Assembly (NCBI RefSeq): GCF_003991405.1
Contig: NZ_RPEN01000157.1
Location: forward strand, 124,001 to 188,000
Length of the DNA stretch: 64,000 nucleotides
Direction: 5' to 3'
Source: Pseudorhodobacter sp. E13
Lineage (GTDB): Bacteria > Pseudomonadota > Alphaproteobacteria > Rhodobacterales > Rhodobacteraceae
A model generated the notes under the pieces. That model did not search any database. It was not told the DNA's origin and worked only from the letters and a program-made list of their open reading frames with translations. Position 1 is the first letter of the stretch. Each line of letters starts with the position of its first letter. Below, piece by piece: positions 17,442-26,216 of this stretch. The position numbers were made by a program, and so were the translations under genes.

Positions 17442-18557
17442 CTACAGCCCTTTGCCACAGCCATCGGCCAGCGCCTGTTGGGCCAGTTGGCGCGGGTAAT
17501 CATTGCCGATCACGGTTGATTGGGTCGCAATGCTGCGCAGTTCGGCCACTGTTTCCGGGGTGATGCTGGCGCGAAAACCGGGGGCGCAGACCAGTTCTAT
17601 CGCGTAGCGGGTGGGGAAAAAGCCACCGCTGCGCAAGGCGGGCAAGGCGCGTTCCGGCTGATAGGGAAAGCGCTGCGCCAGAACCGCCTGCACGTCGGGA
17701 TCATAGGCCGGACCGATACCCCAGCCCTGTGCATAGACCAGTGCCTGAAGGCTGCCGGGGGGAAGGCCCGCGATTGTCGCTTCGCCCATGGGTTGGCCAA
17801 AGCGCAGATCGTTGGTTTTCTGCGGCAAGAGACCCGCCAGCACGGGCAACCAATGCAAACCCCAAAGGGCCGGAAACACCGGACGGTCCAGCCGAAAAGC
17901 GGTTAGTGTGGTGGACTGCGATGGGCTGGTCGCGATGATCTGGCCATAGGTCTGGCCCGGAAAGCCGGGGATAGGGGCGCTGTGATAGGCCAGCGTGACG
18001 CCGGGCGCCGTGGGCGCGGCGGCGCGCAGGCAGATGCCTTGCGCGATCAGATAGGCGACAAGCGGGTCTGGCAGCGTATTATCGGCGGATTGATAAAAAT
18101 CGCAATCAGGGGCGTGTTGCCAATCAAGGTGCTGCGCGCCCTCTGGCCCAAGCAAGGCAAGGCTGTGGCCCTGCACCGCAAGCTCTGCCCCCAGCGAAAA
18201 ATCACAAAGCGGGCTGTCGTATTCGCGGCCCGCACATTCGCTGAACTGCGCGCGCCCGGTGTCCGGGTTCAGGGTGCCGGTTTCCAGCGCGAGTCTGGCC
18301 TCCGGCGGCAGCATCAGGACGGGTGCCGCGGGCAAGGTGGTGACCCATTTGGCCAGCATCCGGTCGCGCGTATATTCCACCGCCATGGGCAGCATCCAGA
18401 CCACAGCCAAGGCCGCCCAGATCACCAGCCAAAAGGGGCGGCGGCGGTTTTGCCACAGCTTCCACAGCAGCAGCCCCGGCACCCCCAGCACAAGCGCCCA
18501 ATACAGCACCTGCATCAGCCCTTGCAGCAAGGCCATGATTGCGTAAATCAACCCCAT
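17442..18557 (-). CDS. Membrane-anchored protein of unknown function
   Basis: A 371-residue protein with two N-terminal membrane helices (about 5-30 and 40-62) and a long, probably periplasmic, remainder. I chose the ATG at 18557 because AGGAAG lies about 9 bases upstream. A longer start at 18599 is possible. Cysteines at CAGREYDSPLC and later single cysteines could form disulfides. No family was recognised. It is convergent with the iron-transporter ATPase gene and sits alone before the RTX gene. Codon use is like that of its neighbours. Confidence 0.7.
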   Translation of the reverse strand: MGLIYAIMALLQGLMQVLYWALVLGVPGLLLWKLWQNRRRPFWLVIWAALAVVWMLPMAVEYTRDRMLAKWVTTLPAAPVLMLPPEARLALETGTLNPDTGRAQFSECAGREYDSPLCDFSLGAELAVQGHSLALLGPEGAQHLDWQHAPDCDFYQSADNTLPDPLVAYLIAQGICLRAAAPTAPGVTLAYHSAPIPGFPGQTYGQIIATSPSQSTTLTAFRLDRPVFPALWGLHWLPVLAGLLPQKTNDLRFGQPMGEATIAGLPPGSLQALVYAQGWGIGPAYDPDVQAVLAQRFPYQPERALPALRSGGFFPTRYAIELVCAPGFRASITPETVAELRSIATQSTVIGNDYPRQLAQQALADGCGKGL

Positions 18558-18622
18558 GCCGCGCCCTTCCTGCCAATCATTCAGGGCAACCCTGCCCAAT
18601 CAGGCGGCAAAAGGAAAGCGGT

Positions 18623-20857
18623 TCAGGCGGCACGGCGCTGCGGGAGTGACAACAGGGCTGCGGCCTCATACCCGCGCAGGGATGGGCGTGCGCTGTCACT
18701 TGGTGCAGGCAAAAGGCCGGGGAAAAGCGCGTCCAGCTCTGCCTCTACCCCCGGGTCGTCTGCAAAGGCGCCGTGCTGATAGCTTTCGGTCGCAATGCCT
18801 TCGGCAAAGATGATCTCATGCCGGTCCAGCAGCAGGTGGTAATAGGTGACACGGTCGCAAGGGGCGCGGGTGATGGTGCAATCATTCACCAGCGCGCGGG
18901 CCGAGATCAGCACCTCGGACTCTCCAAACAGCAGCTCGGCCCGCCAATCCGCGATCAGCATCCGATGCGCGGGAGAGGTGGAAAAGGCGCGATGATTGCC
19001 CAAAGCGCCGGCGTGAAAGCGGATCGGGGCAAAGCGGCCATCGCCGGGAACAGACCGGGTCAGAACCGCGCGCAAGGGTTGCAAGCCATGGTCCAGCGTG
19101 CGGATCAGGGTGCCTGCGGTCAGGCTTTCGATCAGCGCGGGGCCATCTGCGGTTTCAATCTGCGTGCCAGCGGTAAAGCAGGCGACGTTGATGTTATCGG
19201 TGGTCAGATCTGTGCGGGTGATCCCTGTCAGTATGATCGACCCGCCCAGCGCCGTGTTATCGGAATAATCCCCGACCGACTGATTCAGGATACCATCATC
19301 CGAGAAGTCGTCGCGCAATTCGTTCAGGTTGGTGTAGAAGGCCGACAGATCAAGGAAATCGTTGTTGGTCTGGTCGCCATCAAGAATACCACCAGAGTTT
19401 CCGAGGTTCAGATCACTGATCGTCAGGTTGCTGCCGATGGTATAGATAAACCGGTCATTTCCCGCGCCGCCTGTCAGGGTGTTGTTCCCCGCGCCGCCGT
19501 TCAGCGTGTCATTTCCCGCGCCCCCGAACAGGCTGTCATTGCCCGCGTCGCCGTTCAGGCTGTCATTGCCATCGTCACCGTAAAGCGTGTCATTGCCCAG
19601 ACCGCCAAGCAATGTGTCATCGCCCAGCCCGCCGAACAGGCTGTCATTGCCATCGTCGCCGCTCAGGCTGTCAGCGCCATCGCCGCCATAAAGCGTATCG
19701 GCCCCGGTGCCGCCGAACAGGCTGTCGCTGCCCAGGCCGCCGAAAAGCTGGTCGGCATCGGCCCCGCCATAAAGCGCATCATTGCCATCATCGCCGTTCA
19801 GCGTATCCAGACCTGCGCCGCCATAAAGCGTGTCATTGTCGGCATCGCCGCGCAGGCTGTCATTGCCATCATCGCCGTAAAGCGTGTCGGCACCCGCGCC
19901 ACCATTCAGGGTATCATTGCCCGCACCGCCATAAAGCAGATCGGTGCCGTCATCGCCGTTCAGGCTGTCGCTGCTATCATCACCGTAAAGCGTGTCATTG
20001 CCTGTGCCACCGAACAGGGTGTCATTCCCGGTGCCACCGTAAAGCAGATCGTTATCGGCACCACCGAGCAGCGAGTCATTGCCGCCATCGCCATAGATCG
20101 TATCATTGCCCGCGCCGCCATCCAGCACGTCATTGCCTTCGACCCCCATCGCGGTGCCGGTGACCGAATAGCTTGGCCCCGGCGGCAGCCCCAGCATGGG
20201 TGAGGTGAGCAGGTTTTGCGTGGCCCCGCCCGTATCCGGCCCGTTGATGGTGGCGGCCAGCGTATCGGCCCCCAGATTTTCCCAATAGCGGATCTGGATC
20301 GTATAGGTCTGGCCCGGTGCCAAAACCACATCGCCCCAGCGGGTCGTCGTGCTTTGGTGAAAATCGTTGTTCAGGTAGTTCAGCGTCCCGCCTGTCTGGT
20401 TGCTGAAATTCAGCGGCACGCCGGCGGAGTTGAAGATCTGCACGGTGGAGCCATCATCGGAGGAGGTTGTCAGCCGATAGGTGCCACCCGTGGTGACGTT
20501 CAGGGTAGAGGTATAGACCACCCCGAAATCTTCGGGGTTTGTGCTTGCCGCCACACCGCGCATCGTATTGGTGATGCCGCCTTCGTCAAAATCGGTGACA
20601 TAGCCGGAACCGGTGCGGGTAGCGGTGGTAAAGGCCGCAGGGGTGAAGGCCTGACCATTGGCCGATGAAAAGTTGTAGTTGAAGGTTTCATAATGCCACG
20701 CGCCTTGCACCGCGCCATCGCCGCGCAGGAAATCATTGCCCGCCAAGCCGTTGATGGTGTCATTGCCCAAGCCACCCGTCAGCGTATCCGTGCCAGACGA
20801 GGCCGTGATCGTCTGATTGGTCTGCGCCCCTGGGTTGGTGTTTGTATTCGTGACCAT
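18623..20857 (-). CDS. Secreted RTX repeat protein with PA14-like and Hint domains
   Basis: A 744-residue protein without a Sec signal, as expected for type I secretion. Residues 22-50 hold a short Ca-binding repeat pair. About 50-210 look like a PA14-like carbohydrate-binding domain ([36 protein letters not shown]). About 236-470 form roughly 26 GGxGxDxLx nonapeptides. From C560 comes a Hedgehog/intein-type Hint domain ([21 protein letters not shown]). This RTX-plus-Hint layout is common in Rhodobacterales surface proteins. The Hint part may process or anchor the chain, but its catalysis is unproven. No transporter genes are adjacent. Confidence 0.85.
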   Translation of the reverse strand: MVTNTNTNPGAQTNQTITASSGTDTLTGGLGNDTINGLAGNDFLRGDGAVQGAWHYETFNYNFSSANGQAFTPAAFTTATRTGSGYVTDFDEGGITNTMRGVAASTNPEDFGVVYTSTLNVTTGGTYRLTTSSDDGSTVQIFNSAGVPLNFSNQTGGTLNYLNNDFHQSTTTRWGDVVLAPGQTYTIQIRYWENLGADTLAATINGPDTGGATQNLLTSPMLGLPPGPSYSVTGTAMGVEGNDVLDGGAGNDTIYGDGGNDSLLGGADNDLLYGGTGNDTLFGGTGNDTLYGDDSSDSLNGDDGTDLLYGGAGNDTLNGGAGADTLYGDDGNDSLRGDADNDTLYGGAGLDTLNGDDGNDALYGGADADQLFGGLGSDSLFGGTGADTLYGGDGADSLSGDDGNDSLFGGLGDDTLLGGLGNDTLYGDDGNDSLNGDAGNDSLFGGAGNDTLNGGAGNNTLTGGAGNDRFIYTIGSNLTISDLNLGNSGGILDGDQTNNDFLDLSAFYTNLNELRDDFSDDGILNQSVGDYSDNTALGGSIILTGITRTDLTTDNINVACFTAGTQIETADGPALIESLTAGTLIRTLDHGLQPLRAVLTRSVPGDGRFAPIRFHAGALGNHRAFSTSPAHRMLIADWRAELLFGESEVLISARALVNDCTITRAPCDRVTYYHLLLDRHEIIFAEGIATESYQHGAFADDPGVEAELDALFPGLLPAPSDSARPSLRGYEAAALLSLPQRRAA
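19448..20152 (-). repeat. Tandem 27-bp repeat encoding RTX nonapeptides
   Basis: About 26 imperfect 27-base units inside the RTX gene, each coding for a glycine- and aspartate-rich Ca-binding nonapeptide. Phrases such as GGCGGTGCCGATAC and ACAATGACAGCCTG recur. Unit number could vary between strains by slippage or recombination. Confidence 0.8.
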
Positions 20858-21056
20858 CCGTTAACCGTTCAAGAATCGGGCGCAATCTGCGCGCGAGAGT
20901 GGCTTTGTTTCTGAACGAGCCACGCGGCGCCATTTAGATAACTTTGTGGCAAATTGGCGGTATCCCTCGCGGTCTGCCGCGCCGCGCTTTCTTTTTGCGG
21001 CGGGGCTGTTAACGATAGCGGCACGCCGATTGGGGCAGGAAACAAAAGGGGGGCTT

Positions 21057-21392
21057 ATGTTTATCCGATGCGCTTTTTTCAAAGGGCAGATCAAGCCGGG
21101 GATGGAGGCGGCCTTCCATGCCCATTGGCAAGAGCATGTGTTGCCGCATTGGCAGGCCTTTCCGCATCTGCTGGAACTGCGGGTGATGCGCGATGTGGAA
21201 AGCGATGATGACGACAGCCGCTTTCCGCTGGTCATGGCGATGACATTCGCGGAACGGGCGCATATCGCCGAAGCGTTGGCATCCGATACGCGCTGGGCCA
21301 GCAAGGCGGCCTCAAAGCCGTTGATTGATATGCTGGACGGCCATGTCATCCACACGGTTTTTGCGGCGGATCACTTCGATCCCATCGGGTGA
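21057..21392 (+). CDS. EthD/Dabb-like small ferredoxin-fold protein
   Basis: A 111-residue protein. The ATG at 21057 follows AAAAGGGGGGC, a good ribosome-binding site, and starts the FIRCAFFKGQIKPGMEAAFHAHW strand-helix unit (key residues F8, K9, H18, W20 as written from the start). The layout resembles the dimeric alpha+beta barrel EthD/stress-response family, whose members often help in ring or polyketide chemistry or have no known role. It is the only gene between the RTX gene and the FMN riboswitch. Function remains open. Confidence 0.6.
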   Translation: MFIRCAFFKGQIKPGMEAAFHAHWQEHVLPHWQAFPHLLELRVMRDVESDDDDSRFPLVMAMTFAERAHIAEALASDTRWASKAASKPLIDMLDGHVIHTVFAADHFDPIG

Positions 21393-21430
21393 CGGGTTGC
21401 CATTGCAATTGCGATGGTTTTAGGTGGGCG

Positions 21431-21566
21431 CGTTCTCGGGGCGGGGTGCAATTCCCCACCGGCGGTGATAGCCCGCGAGCGCCTTGCGTTTCGGTTGAAG
21501 CGCTTGGGTCAGCAGACCCGGTGTAATTCCGGGGCCGACGGTATAGTCCGGATGGAAGGGACAACG
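21431..21566 (+). promoter_or_regulatory. FMN riboswitch (RFN element)
   Basis: The conserved RFN blocks occur in order: TTCTCGGGGCGGGGTGCAAT, CCCCACCGGCGGTGAT, AGCCCGCGAGCG, then GTCAGCAGACCCGGTG, CCGGGGCCGACGGTATAGTC and CGGATGGAAGGGACAACG. This forms the six-stem FMN aptamer, which turns off expression when FMN is abundant. It ends about 60 bases before ribH2 and so controls that gene. The downstream sequence has no obvious U-tract terminator, so control may act at translation through the AAGGGAAGG site. Confidence 0.95.
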
Positions 21567-21570
21567 GTTC

Positions 21571-21586
21571 GGGCAGTTAACTGCCC
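21571..21586 (+). promoter_or_regulatory. Palindrome in the riboswitch expression platform
   Basis: GGGCAGTTAACTGCCC is a perfect 16-base palindrome directly after the aptamer. A GC-rich GGCCGCGCCTTGGGGGCC follows. These can fold into alternative hairpins between the aptamer and the ribH2 ribosome-binding site. Confidence 0.5.
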
Positions 21587-21628
21587 CGGCCGCGCCTTGG
21601 GGGCCTGACATGTAAAGGGAAGGTTCCT

Positions 21629-22150
21629 ATGACTAAAAAACTGACAATCGCCTTTATCAAGGCACGCTGGCACGCCGGGATCGTCGATCAGGCGCTGGTG
21701 GGCTTTGTCGAGGAAATGAAAGCCATCGGGCTGGATGCCCATGTGGTGACCTATGACGTGCCCGGCGCGTTCGAGATGCCGCTTCTGGCGCAGAAACTGG
21801 CAGGCACCGGCAAGTTTGACGCCATTGTCGCAGCAGCACTTGTGGTGGATGGTGGCATCTACCGGCATGATTTCGTGGCCGCCGCCGTGGTGAACGGCTT
21901 GATGGAGGCGCAGATGAAAACCGGGGTGCCGGTGTTCTCGGTCAGCCTGACGCCGCACCACTTCCAGCCGACGAATGAGCATGTGAATTTCTTTGCGCAG
22001 CATTTCCTGAAAAAAGGTGCAGAGGCCGCGCAGGCGGTTCTGGGCGTGGTGGGGATTGATGTGAATGCCCCGTTGCAAGTGCCAGCAAAGCCTGCCGCAG
22101 CGGAGCCCGCCGCAGCAGAGAAAACCGAGCCGAAGAAAAAGGCGAAGTAA
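21629..22150 (+). CDS. ribH2: 6,7-dimethyl-8-ribityllumazine synthase, RibH2 type
   Basis: A 173-residue enzyme that joins 5-amino-6-ribitylamino-uracil and dihydroxybutanone phosphate to form lumazine, the step before riboflavin. PGAFE is at 45-49, GGIYRHDFVA has the probable general-base H80, and SLTPHHFQPTNEHVNFF is the RibH2 version of the substrate loop (known from Brucella and rhizobia) in place of the usual LTTEN. RibH2 enzymes form decamers. Residues 150-173 are an Ala/Glu/Lys-rich tail absent from most homologues. The FMN riboswitch lies immediately upstream. The convergent next gene is 4 bases away. Confidence 0.93.
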   Translation: MTKKLTIAFIKARWHAGIVDQALVGFVEEMKAIGLDAHVVTYDVPGAFEMPLLAQKLAGTGKFDAIVAAALVVDGGIYRHDFVAAAVVNGLMEAQMKTGVPVFSVSLTPHHFQPTNEHVNFFAQHFLKKGAEAAQAVLGVVGIDVNAPLQVPAKPAAAEPAAAEKTEPKKKAK

Positions 22151-22154
22151 CCCC

Positions 22155-22952
22155 TTAGGACGTGTAGGATTTGTTCGCCAGATCCTGCACTTCGTCAAAC
22201 AATTCAGCGGTGGCCACGACGACGCGGCCGCCGTTTTTTATCATCTCATCAGCGTCCTGGCGTTCCACCTTGCCGCCTGCCTCGGCGATCATCAATTGAC
22301 CGGCAAGGCAATCCCAAGCGTTCATGTGTTCTTCGACATAGCCCAGAAGCTTGCCTTGCGCGACATAAGCCAAGCTGAGCGCGCCAGAGCCGTTGCGCCA
22401 GAACACGCCCCCTGCGCGTGTAATCAGGTCAATCAAGGTGATGACATTGCCAGAGGCGCGGGTGCGCCCCGAAAAGCCCACGCCCAGCGAGCCGTTGGTC
22501 AGCGGGCGGCCTTGAAGCACCCGGATCGGCTTGTCGTTGCAAAAGGCACCTGCGCCGCGCATGGCGTGGTTACATTCATCATGCACGGCGTCGTGGATGA
22601 CGCCCACCACGGTTTGCGCATTTTGCACGATGGCAATGGCCACGCACCATTGCGGGATGCCGTGAATGAAATTGGTGGTGCCATCAATGGGGTCGATGAC
22701 CCAAGTAAAGCCCGAGGTGCCGCGCGTGGGGGCGTCTTCCTCGCCCACAATCGCGTCTTCGGGGAAAGCCGCAGCGATGGCAGCGCGCACAAGGGTTTCG
22801 ACGTTCTTATCCGCCTCGGAGACGAAATCCTGATGCGATTTGGATTCGATGGTCAGGGTGTCGAAGCTGTTGAAATAGCGCAGGCCCAGCGCCCCAGCCT
22901 CGCGCGCGATAGTTTGCGCCGCAGCATAGCGTTTTGCGATCTCGTCAGCCAT
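22155..22952 (-). CDS. Inositol monophosphatase family phosphatase
   Basis: A 265-residue Mg-dependent phosphatase. Metal-site motifs are VGEED with E71/E72, DPIDGTTNF at 87-95 with D87 and D90, and AWDCLAGQLMIAEAGG near 215-230. The ATG at 22952 has a GGGGGG site upstream and removes a 23-residue unlikely lead. Substrates in this family include myo-inositol phosphates, histidinol phosphate and PAP. The Trp-containing PQWCVAI part and length fit SuhB-like enzymes, but the substrate cannot be fixed. It stands convergent to ribH2 and upstream of nothing obviously linked. Confidence 0.85.
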   Translation of the reverse strand: MADEIAKRYAAAQTIAREAGALGLRYFNSFDTLTIESKSHQDFVSEADKNVETLVRAAIAAAFPEDAIVGEEDAPTRGTSGFTWVIDPIDGTTNFIHGIPQWCVAIAIVQNAQTVVGVIHDAVHDECNHAMRGAGAFCNDKPIRVLQGRPLTNGSLGVGFSGRTRASGNVITLIDLITRAGGVFWRNGSGALSLAYVAQGKLLGYVEEHMNAWDCLAGQLMIAEAGGKVERQDADEMIKNGGRVVVATAELFDEVQDLANKSYTS

Positions 22953-23054
22953 GGAACCCCCCCGATGCAGCCGCGAATTTTCGTTGAAAATTCTTGTTGC
23001 GCCGAGTGTTGCAGGTTTCAAAGCGACCGCAAGGGGGGAGCAGGGTTTTCGCGG

Positions 23055-23993
23055 CTATTCAAACTCCATTTCCGCAAAAACCACGCCTGCGTTCTTGGTG
23101 GCGAGTTCCTCAAACGTGTCCAGATGGGCATAGGGCGATTGATCGACATAAAACGCCCCGGCAAGGTCGCCGCCTGCATCAAGATGTTCACCGACCTTTC
23201 CGCGCAAATAGACAAGGTAATCGCGGGTATAGCGGGTGACTTGCGCAAAATTGGTCGGGTGGCCGTGGCCGGGAATGATATAGGTCGGTGACAGTTCGGT
23301 CAGCGGGCCTTCCCATGTTTCGATCCAGCAGCTTGTGCAGGTGCCTTCAAAGATCGGGGGCATGCGTTCGTGAAAGGCGATGTCGCCCGCAATCATCAGC
23401 CCTTGATCGGGTAGCCAGACCTGCGTGTCACCGGGGCTATGGGCGGGGCCAAGGTGCAGCACCTCGATCCGAAAATCGCCCATCGTGATCTCGCGCTTGT
23501 CGGTGAAGGTTTCGGTGGGGCCCATCGGGTCGGTGCCTTCGGCGTTTTCGCGGGCATAGGCCTTGAGCGCGATAAGCCCTTGGCCAGAGCTGTGTTCAAA
23601 CTCTGCGGCGGCATCCTCATGTGCCAGCACGGGCACGCCTTGTTCGATCCAGTAATTGTTGCCCAGCATGGCATGGCCTTGGCCGTTTTCATTGATCACC
23701 AGTTTCACCGGTTGGTCTGTGACGATCTTGATCTCATCATGCAGGGCGCGTGCCAGCAGATAGGACGCGCCGGAATTCACCACGACAACGCCGTCACCCG
23801 TGACGATGAAGGACAGGTTGTTGTTATGGCCCGCGTTTTCATAGGTCGGCGGCGCGGTGGCCCCGATAGCGGAAAACACATGCGGAATCACCTCCACCGG
23901 TTTGGAATACAGCACCGACTGCGGGTATTGGTCGGGGATATCCTCGGAGGCAAAGGCCGGGGTGGCGAGGAGCAGGAGGGCGAGCGCGCGCAT
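23055..23993 (-). CDS. soxH: SoxH, metallo-beta-lactamase-fold protein
   Basis: A 312-residue exported protein (signal about 1-15, ending FAS) and the last gene of the sox unit. It has the MBL fold outline: LGPAHSPGDTQVW, AGDIAFHERMPP and PGHGHPTNF supply metal-ligand-like H, D and H residues. The usual HxHxDH box is replaced by NENGQGHAMLGNNYW, which keeps only the last histidine. Its role in sulfur oxidation is unknown, and in P. pantotrophus the soxFGH genes were reported as accessory. It begins 4 bases after soxG. Confidence 0.88.
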   Translation of the reverse strand: MRALALLLLATPAFASEDIPDQYPQSVLYSKPVEVIPHVFSAIGATAPPTYENAGHNNNLSFIVTGDGVVVVNSGASYLLARALHDEIKIVTDQPVKLVINENGQGHAMLGNNYWIEQGVPVLAHEDAAAEFEHSSGQGLIALKAYARENAEGTDPMGPTETFTDKREITMGDFRIEVLHLGPAHSPGDTQVWLPDQGLMIAGDIAFHERMPPIFEGTCTSCWIETWEGPLTELSPTYIIPGHGHPTNFAQVTRYTRDYLVYLRGKVGEHLDAGGDLAGAFYVDQSPYAHLDTFEELATKNAGVVFAEMEFE

Positions 23994-23996
23994 GGG

Positions 23997-24887
23997 TTAT
24001 CCTTCGACGTAGCTGTAGCTGTCGCCTTGGCGGGTGACGTTGCCAAGCCCACCGCCGGGCAGGTGAAAGCCCGAGACGGCAAGCCCGTCAGCGGTGATCT
24101 GGTCCAGCAGGCTGATGCGGGTGGCGGCGGCCATATCGGGATCCTGATCGGATGGTGAGGCAAAGCCGGGCTGTTCGAAGGCCACGAAATTGTTGGAAAT
24201 GGCATCGCCCAGCACCATCACCTTGCCGCCGACGATAAAGGACATGTGGCCGGGGGTGTGGCCTGCGGACAGGCGGGCGATGACGCCGGGAACGGGTTCT
24301 TCGCCATCGTTGAAGAACTGTAGCTGTTCGGCCAGAATATCAAGGCGACGCGCCGCCCCCGCCGCGAATGTGGTGCGGGCCTGACCAATGGTGTTGACGG
24401 TTTCCGGATTGGTCCAATAGTCAAATTCTGCCTGCCCGATCAGATATTCGGCATTGGCGAATTTCGGTTCGTCAAAATCATCCAGCAGGCCCCAAAGGTG
24501 GTCGGGGTGGGCATGGGTAAAGATGACATGGGTGATATCGTCATGGGTAAGGTTTGCTGCCTCCAGCGCCGCATCCAGCTTACCGGCCGAGGGCATGAAA
24601 TCAGGGCCAGCGCCGACATCAAACAGCACGTTGCGGGTGCCATCCTGATACAGGGTCAGATTGCAGGGCGGGGTGTAGCTGTCGGCGGCGAGGTTGTATT
24701 TCTGGCGCATCGCGGCGGCGGCGTCGGCATCCATCGCCGCCAGCACGAAATCACCCGGCAGGGTCAGGTTGCCATCTGACAGGGTGATCAGTTTGCCATC
24801 ACCCAAGGCCAGCTCACTGGCGGCAAAACCTGCGCGGGGCAGGGTGAGGGCTGCGGCGGAAAGGGCCAGAAAGTCACGTCTTTTCAT
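23997..24887 (-). CDS. soxG: SoxG, metallo-beta-lactamase-fold protein
   Basis: A 296-residue periplasmic protein with a Tat-type signal, KRRDFLAL, from the ATG at 24887. An ATG at 24935 overlaps intergenic sequence and was not used. It retains the full metal-binding box THAHPDH (H125, H127, D129, H130), so unlike SoxH it should bind two metals, probably zinc. SGHTPGHM and GDAISNNF supply further ligands. Its sulfur substrate, perhaps a thiol or persulfide ester, is unknown. It lies between soxF and soxH. Confidence 0.88.
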   Translation of the reverse strand: MKRRDFLALSAAALTLPRAGFAASELALGDGKLITLSDGNLTLPGDFVLAAMDADAAAAMRQKYNLAADSYTPPCNLTLYQDGTRNVLFDVGAGPDFMPSAGKLDAALEAANLTHDDITHVIFTHAHPDHLWGLLDDFDEPKFANAEYLIGQAEFDYWTNPETVNTIGQARTTFAAGAARRLDILAEQLQFFNDGEEPVPGVIARLSAGHTPGHMSFIVGGKVMVLGDAISNNFVAFEQPGFASPSDQDPDMAAATRISLLDQITADGLAVSGFHLPGGGLGNVTRQGDSYSYVEG

Positions 24888-24938
24888 AGTTTTATCCTTT
24901 GGAAGGATGGGCCGCCTGAACGCGGCCCATCGCAACGG

Positions 24939-26195
24939 TCAACCGAACATATCGGTCGTGATGCCGGTATACCAACCGATGCTTTCTTCATAAGTTGCCT
25001 TGCGCAGGGCGGCATCTTCGCCCGTCTGGCTGATGAAGCTTTCGACCGAGGCGATCTTTTCCGGGGTCGGTTCATAGCTGGCACCGACCTTCACGCCATC
25101 ATCCGCCGCAATCAGTGACCAGCAGGTGTTGGAATATTTCGCCGGGAACACCTTGGAGCCTGTCAGCGCGCCGCGAATGTGATTGGCGGCAACCTTGGCT
25201 TGGCTATTGGCCGAGAAGCCCGATTTCGGCATGTCGCCCTGATCGGTGGAATCGCCCAGAACATAGACGTTCTCGTCAAGTTTCGACAACATGCTGTCGG
25301 GATGCACCGGGGCCCAGTTGCCTTCGGTGACACCCGCAAGGCTGGCGATATTGCCTGCGCGCTGGCCGGGGATGACGTTGCACATGTCTACCTTTTCAGC
25401 CTCGCCATCGACCACGACTTCCATCGTATCGGGGCGCACCTCAATTGCGTTGCCGCCCATATCGGGGCCGATGCGGGTGATCATGCCCGAGTAATGCTTG
25501 TTCCAGCCTTCTTCGAACAGACCCTGTTTGGAGAATTTGTCCTTCGGGTCCAACAGCAGGATTTTCGCGGTCGGGTTATTGGCCTTCAGGTGGCTGGCAA
25601 CCATTGAAATCCGCTCATACGGGCCGGGGGGGCAGCGGTAGGGGTTGGGCGGGGCAACCATGGCAAAGGTGCCGCCTGCGGGCATCGCGGCCAGTTGCGC
25701 CATCAATAGCTGGGTCTGGCTGCCGCCCTTATAGGCATGCGGCATGGCGTTTTGCGATTCAACCGACCAGCCGGGAACCGAGCCTTCGACAAAATCGATG
25801 CCGGGCGACAGGACCAGCTTGTCATAGCCAAGGCTGGACCCAGAGGCGAGCGTGACGGTCTTGGCATCACGGTCCACGCCCACGGCATAATCATGCACCA
25901 CGTTGATGCCATAGTCAGCCGCCAGCTTGCCATAGGTGTGACCAAGGCTTTCAAAGGTGCGGAACCCGCCGAGGTAGAGGTTTGAGAAGAAACAGGTGTA
26001 ATAGGTGCGCGCCGGTTCGATCAGCACGACATCCATCTCGCCTTTGCTATCTTTCGCCAGATAGCGGGCAACGGTTGCGCCGCCTGCGCCCCCACCCACC
26101 ACGACAACGCGCGGTTTGGCAGATTGTGCCATGACCATGGGGGCGGCGAGTGTTGCTGTCAGCGAGCCTAGGAAAAGTCTTCTGTTCAGTGTCAT
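24939..26195 (-). CDS. soxF: SoxF, FAD-dependent sulfide dehydrogenase flavoprotein
   Basis: A 418-residue periplasmic flavoprotein related to flavocytochrome c sulfide dehydrogenase FccB. It starts with a Tat-like NRRLFLG signal and then a dinucleotide fold, VVVVGGGAGGATVA. Cysteines in YYTCFFSN and YSNTCWSLI match the redox-active disulfide positions of the FccB family. It oxidises sulfide in vitro in Paracoccus. Its electron acceptor is probably the diheme cytochrome SoxE encoded 21 bases upstream. Confidence 0.92.
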   Translation of the reverse strand: MTLNRRLFLGSLTATLAAPMVMAQSAKPRVVVVGGGAGGATVARYLAKDSKGEMDVVLIEPARTYYTCFFSNLYLGGFRTFESLGHTYGKLAADYGINVVHDYAVGVDRDAKTVTLASGSSLGYDKLVLSPGIDFVEGSVPGWSVESQNAMPHAYKGGSQTQLLMAQLAAMPAGGTFAMVAPPNPYRCPPGPYERISMVASHLKANNPTAKILLLDPKDKFSKQGLFEEGWNKHYSGMITRIGPDMGGNAIEVRPDTMEVVVDGEAEKVDMCNVIPGQRAGNIASLAGVTEGNWAPVHPDSMLSKLDENVYVLGDSTDQGDMPKSGFSANSQAKVAANHIRGALTGSKVFPAKYSNTCWSLIAADDGVKVGASYEPTPEKIASVESFISQTGEDAALRKATYEESIGWYTGITTDMFG

Positions 26196-26216
26196 CTTGT
26201 CTTCCTCCCTTTATGA

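Noticed and set aside
19448-20152. Regular 27-base repeats considered as a CRISPR array
   Set aside because: There are no unique spacers. The repeats are contiguous, in frame and encode RTX nonapeptides.
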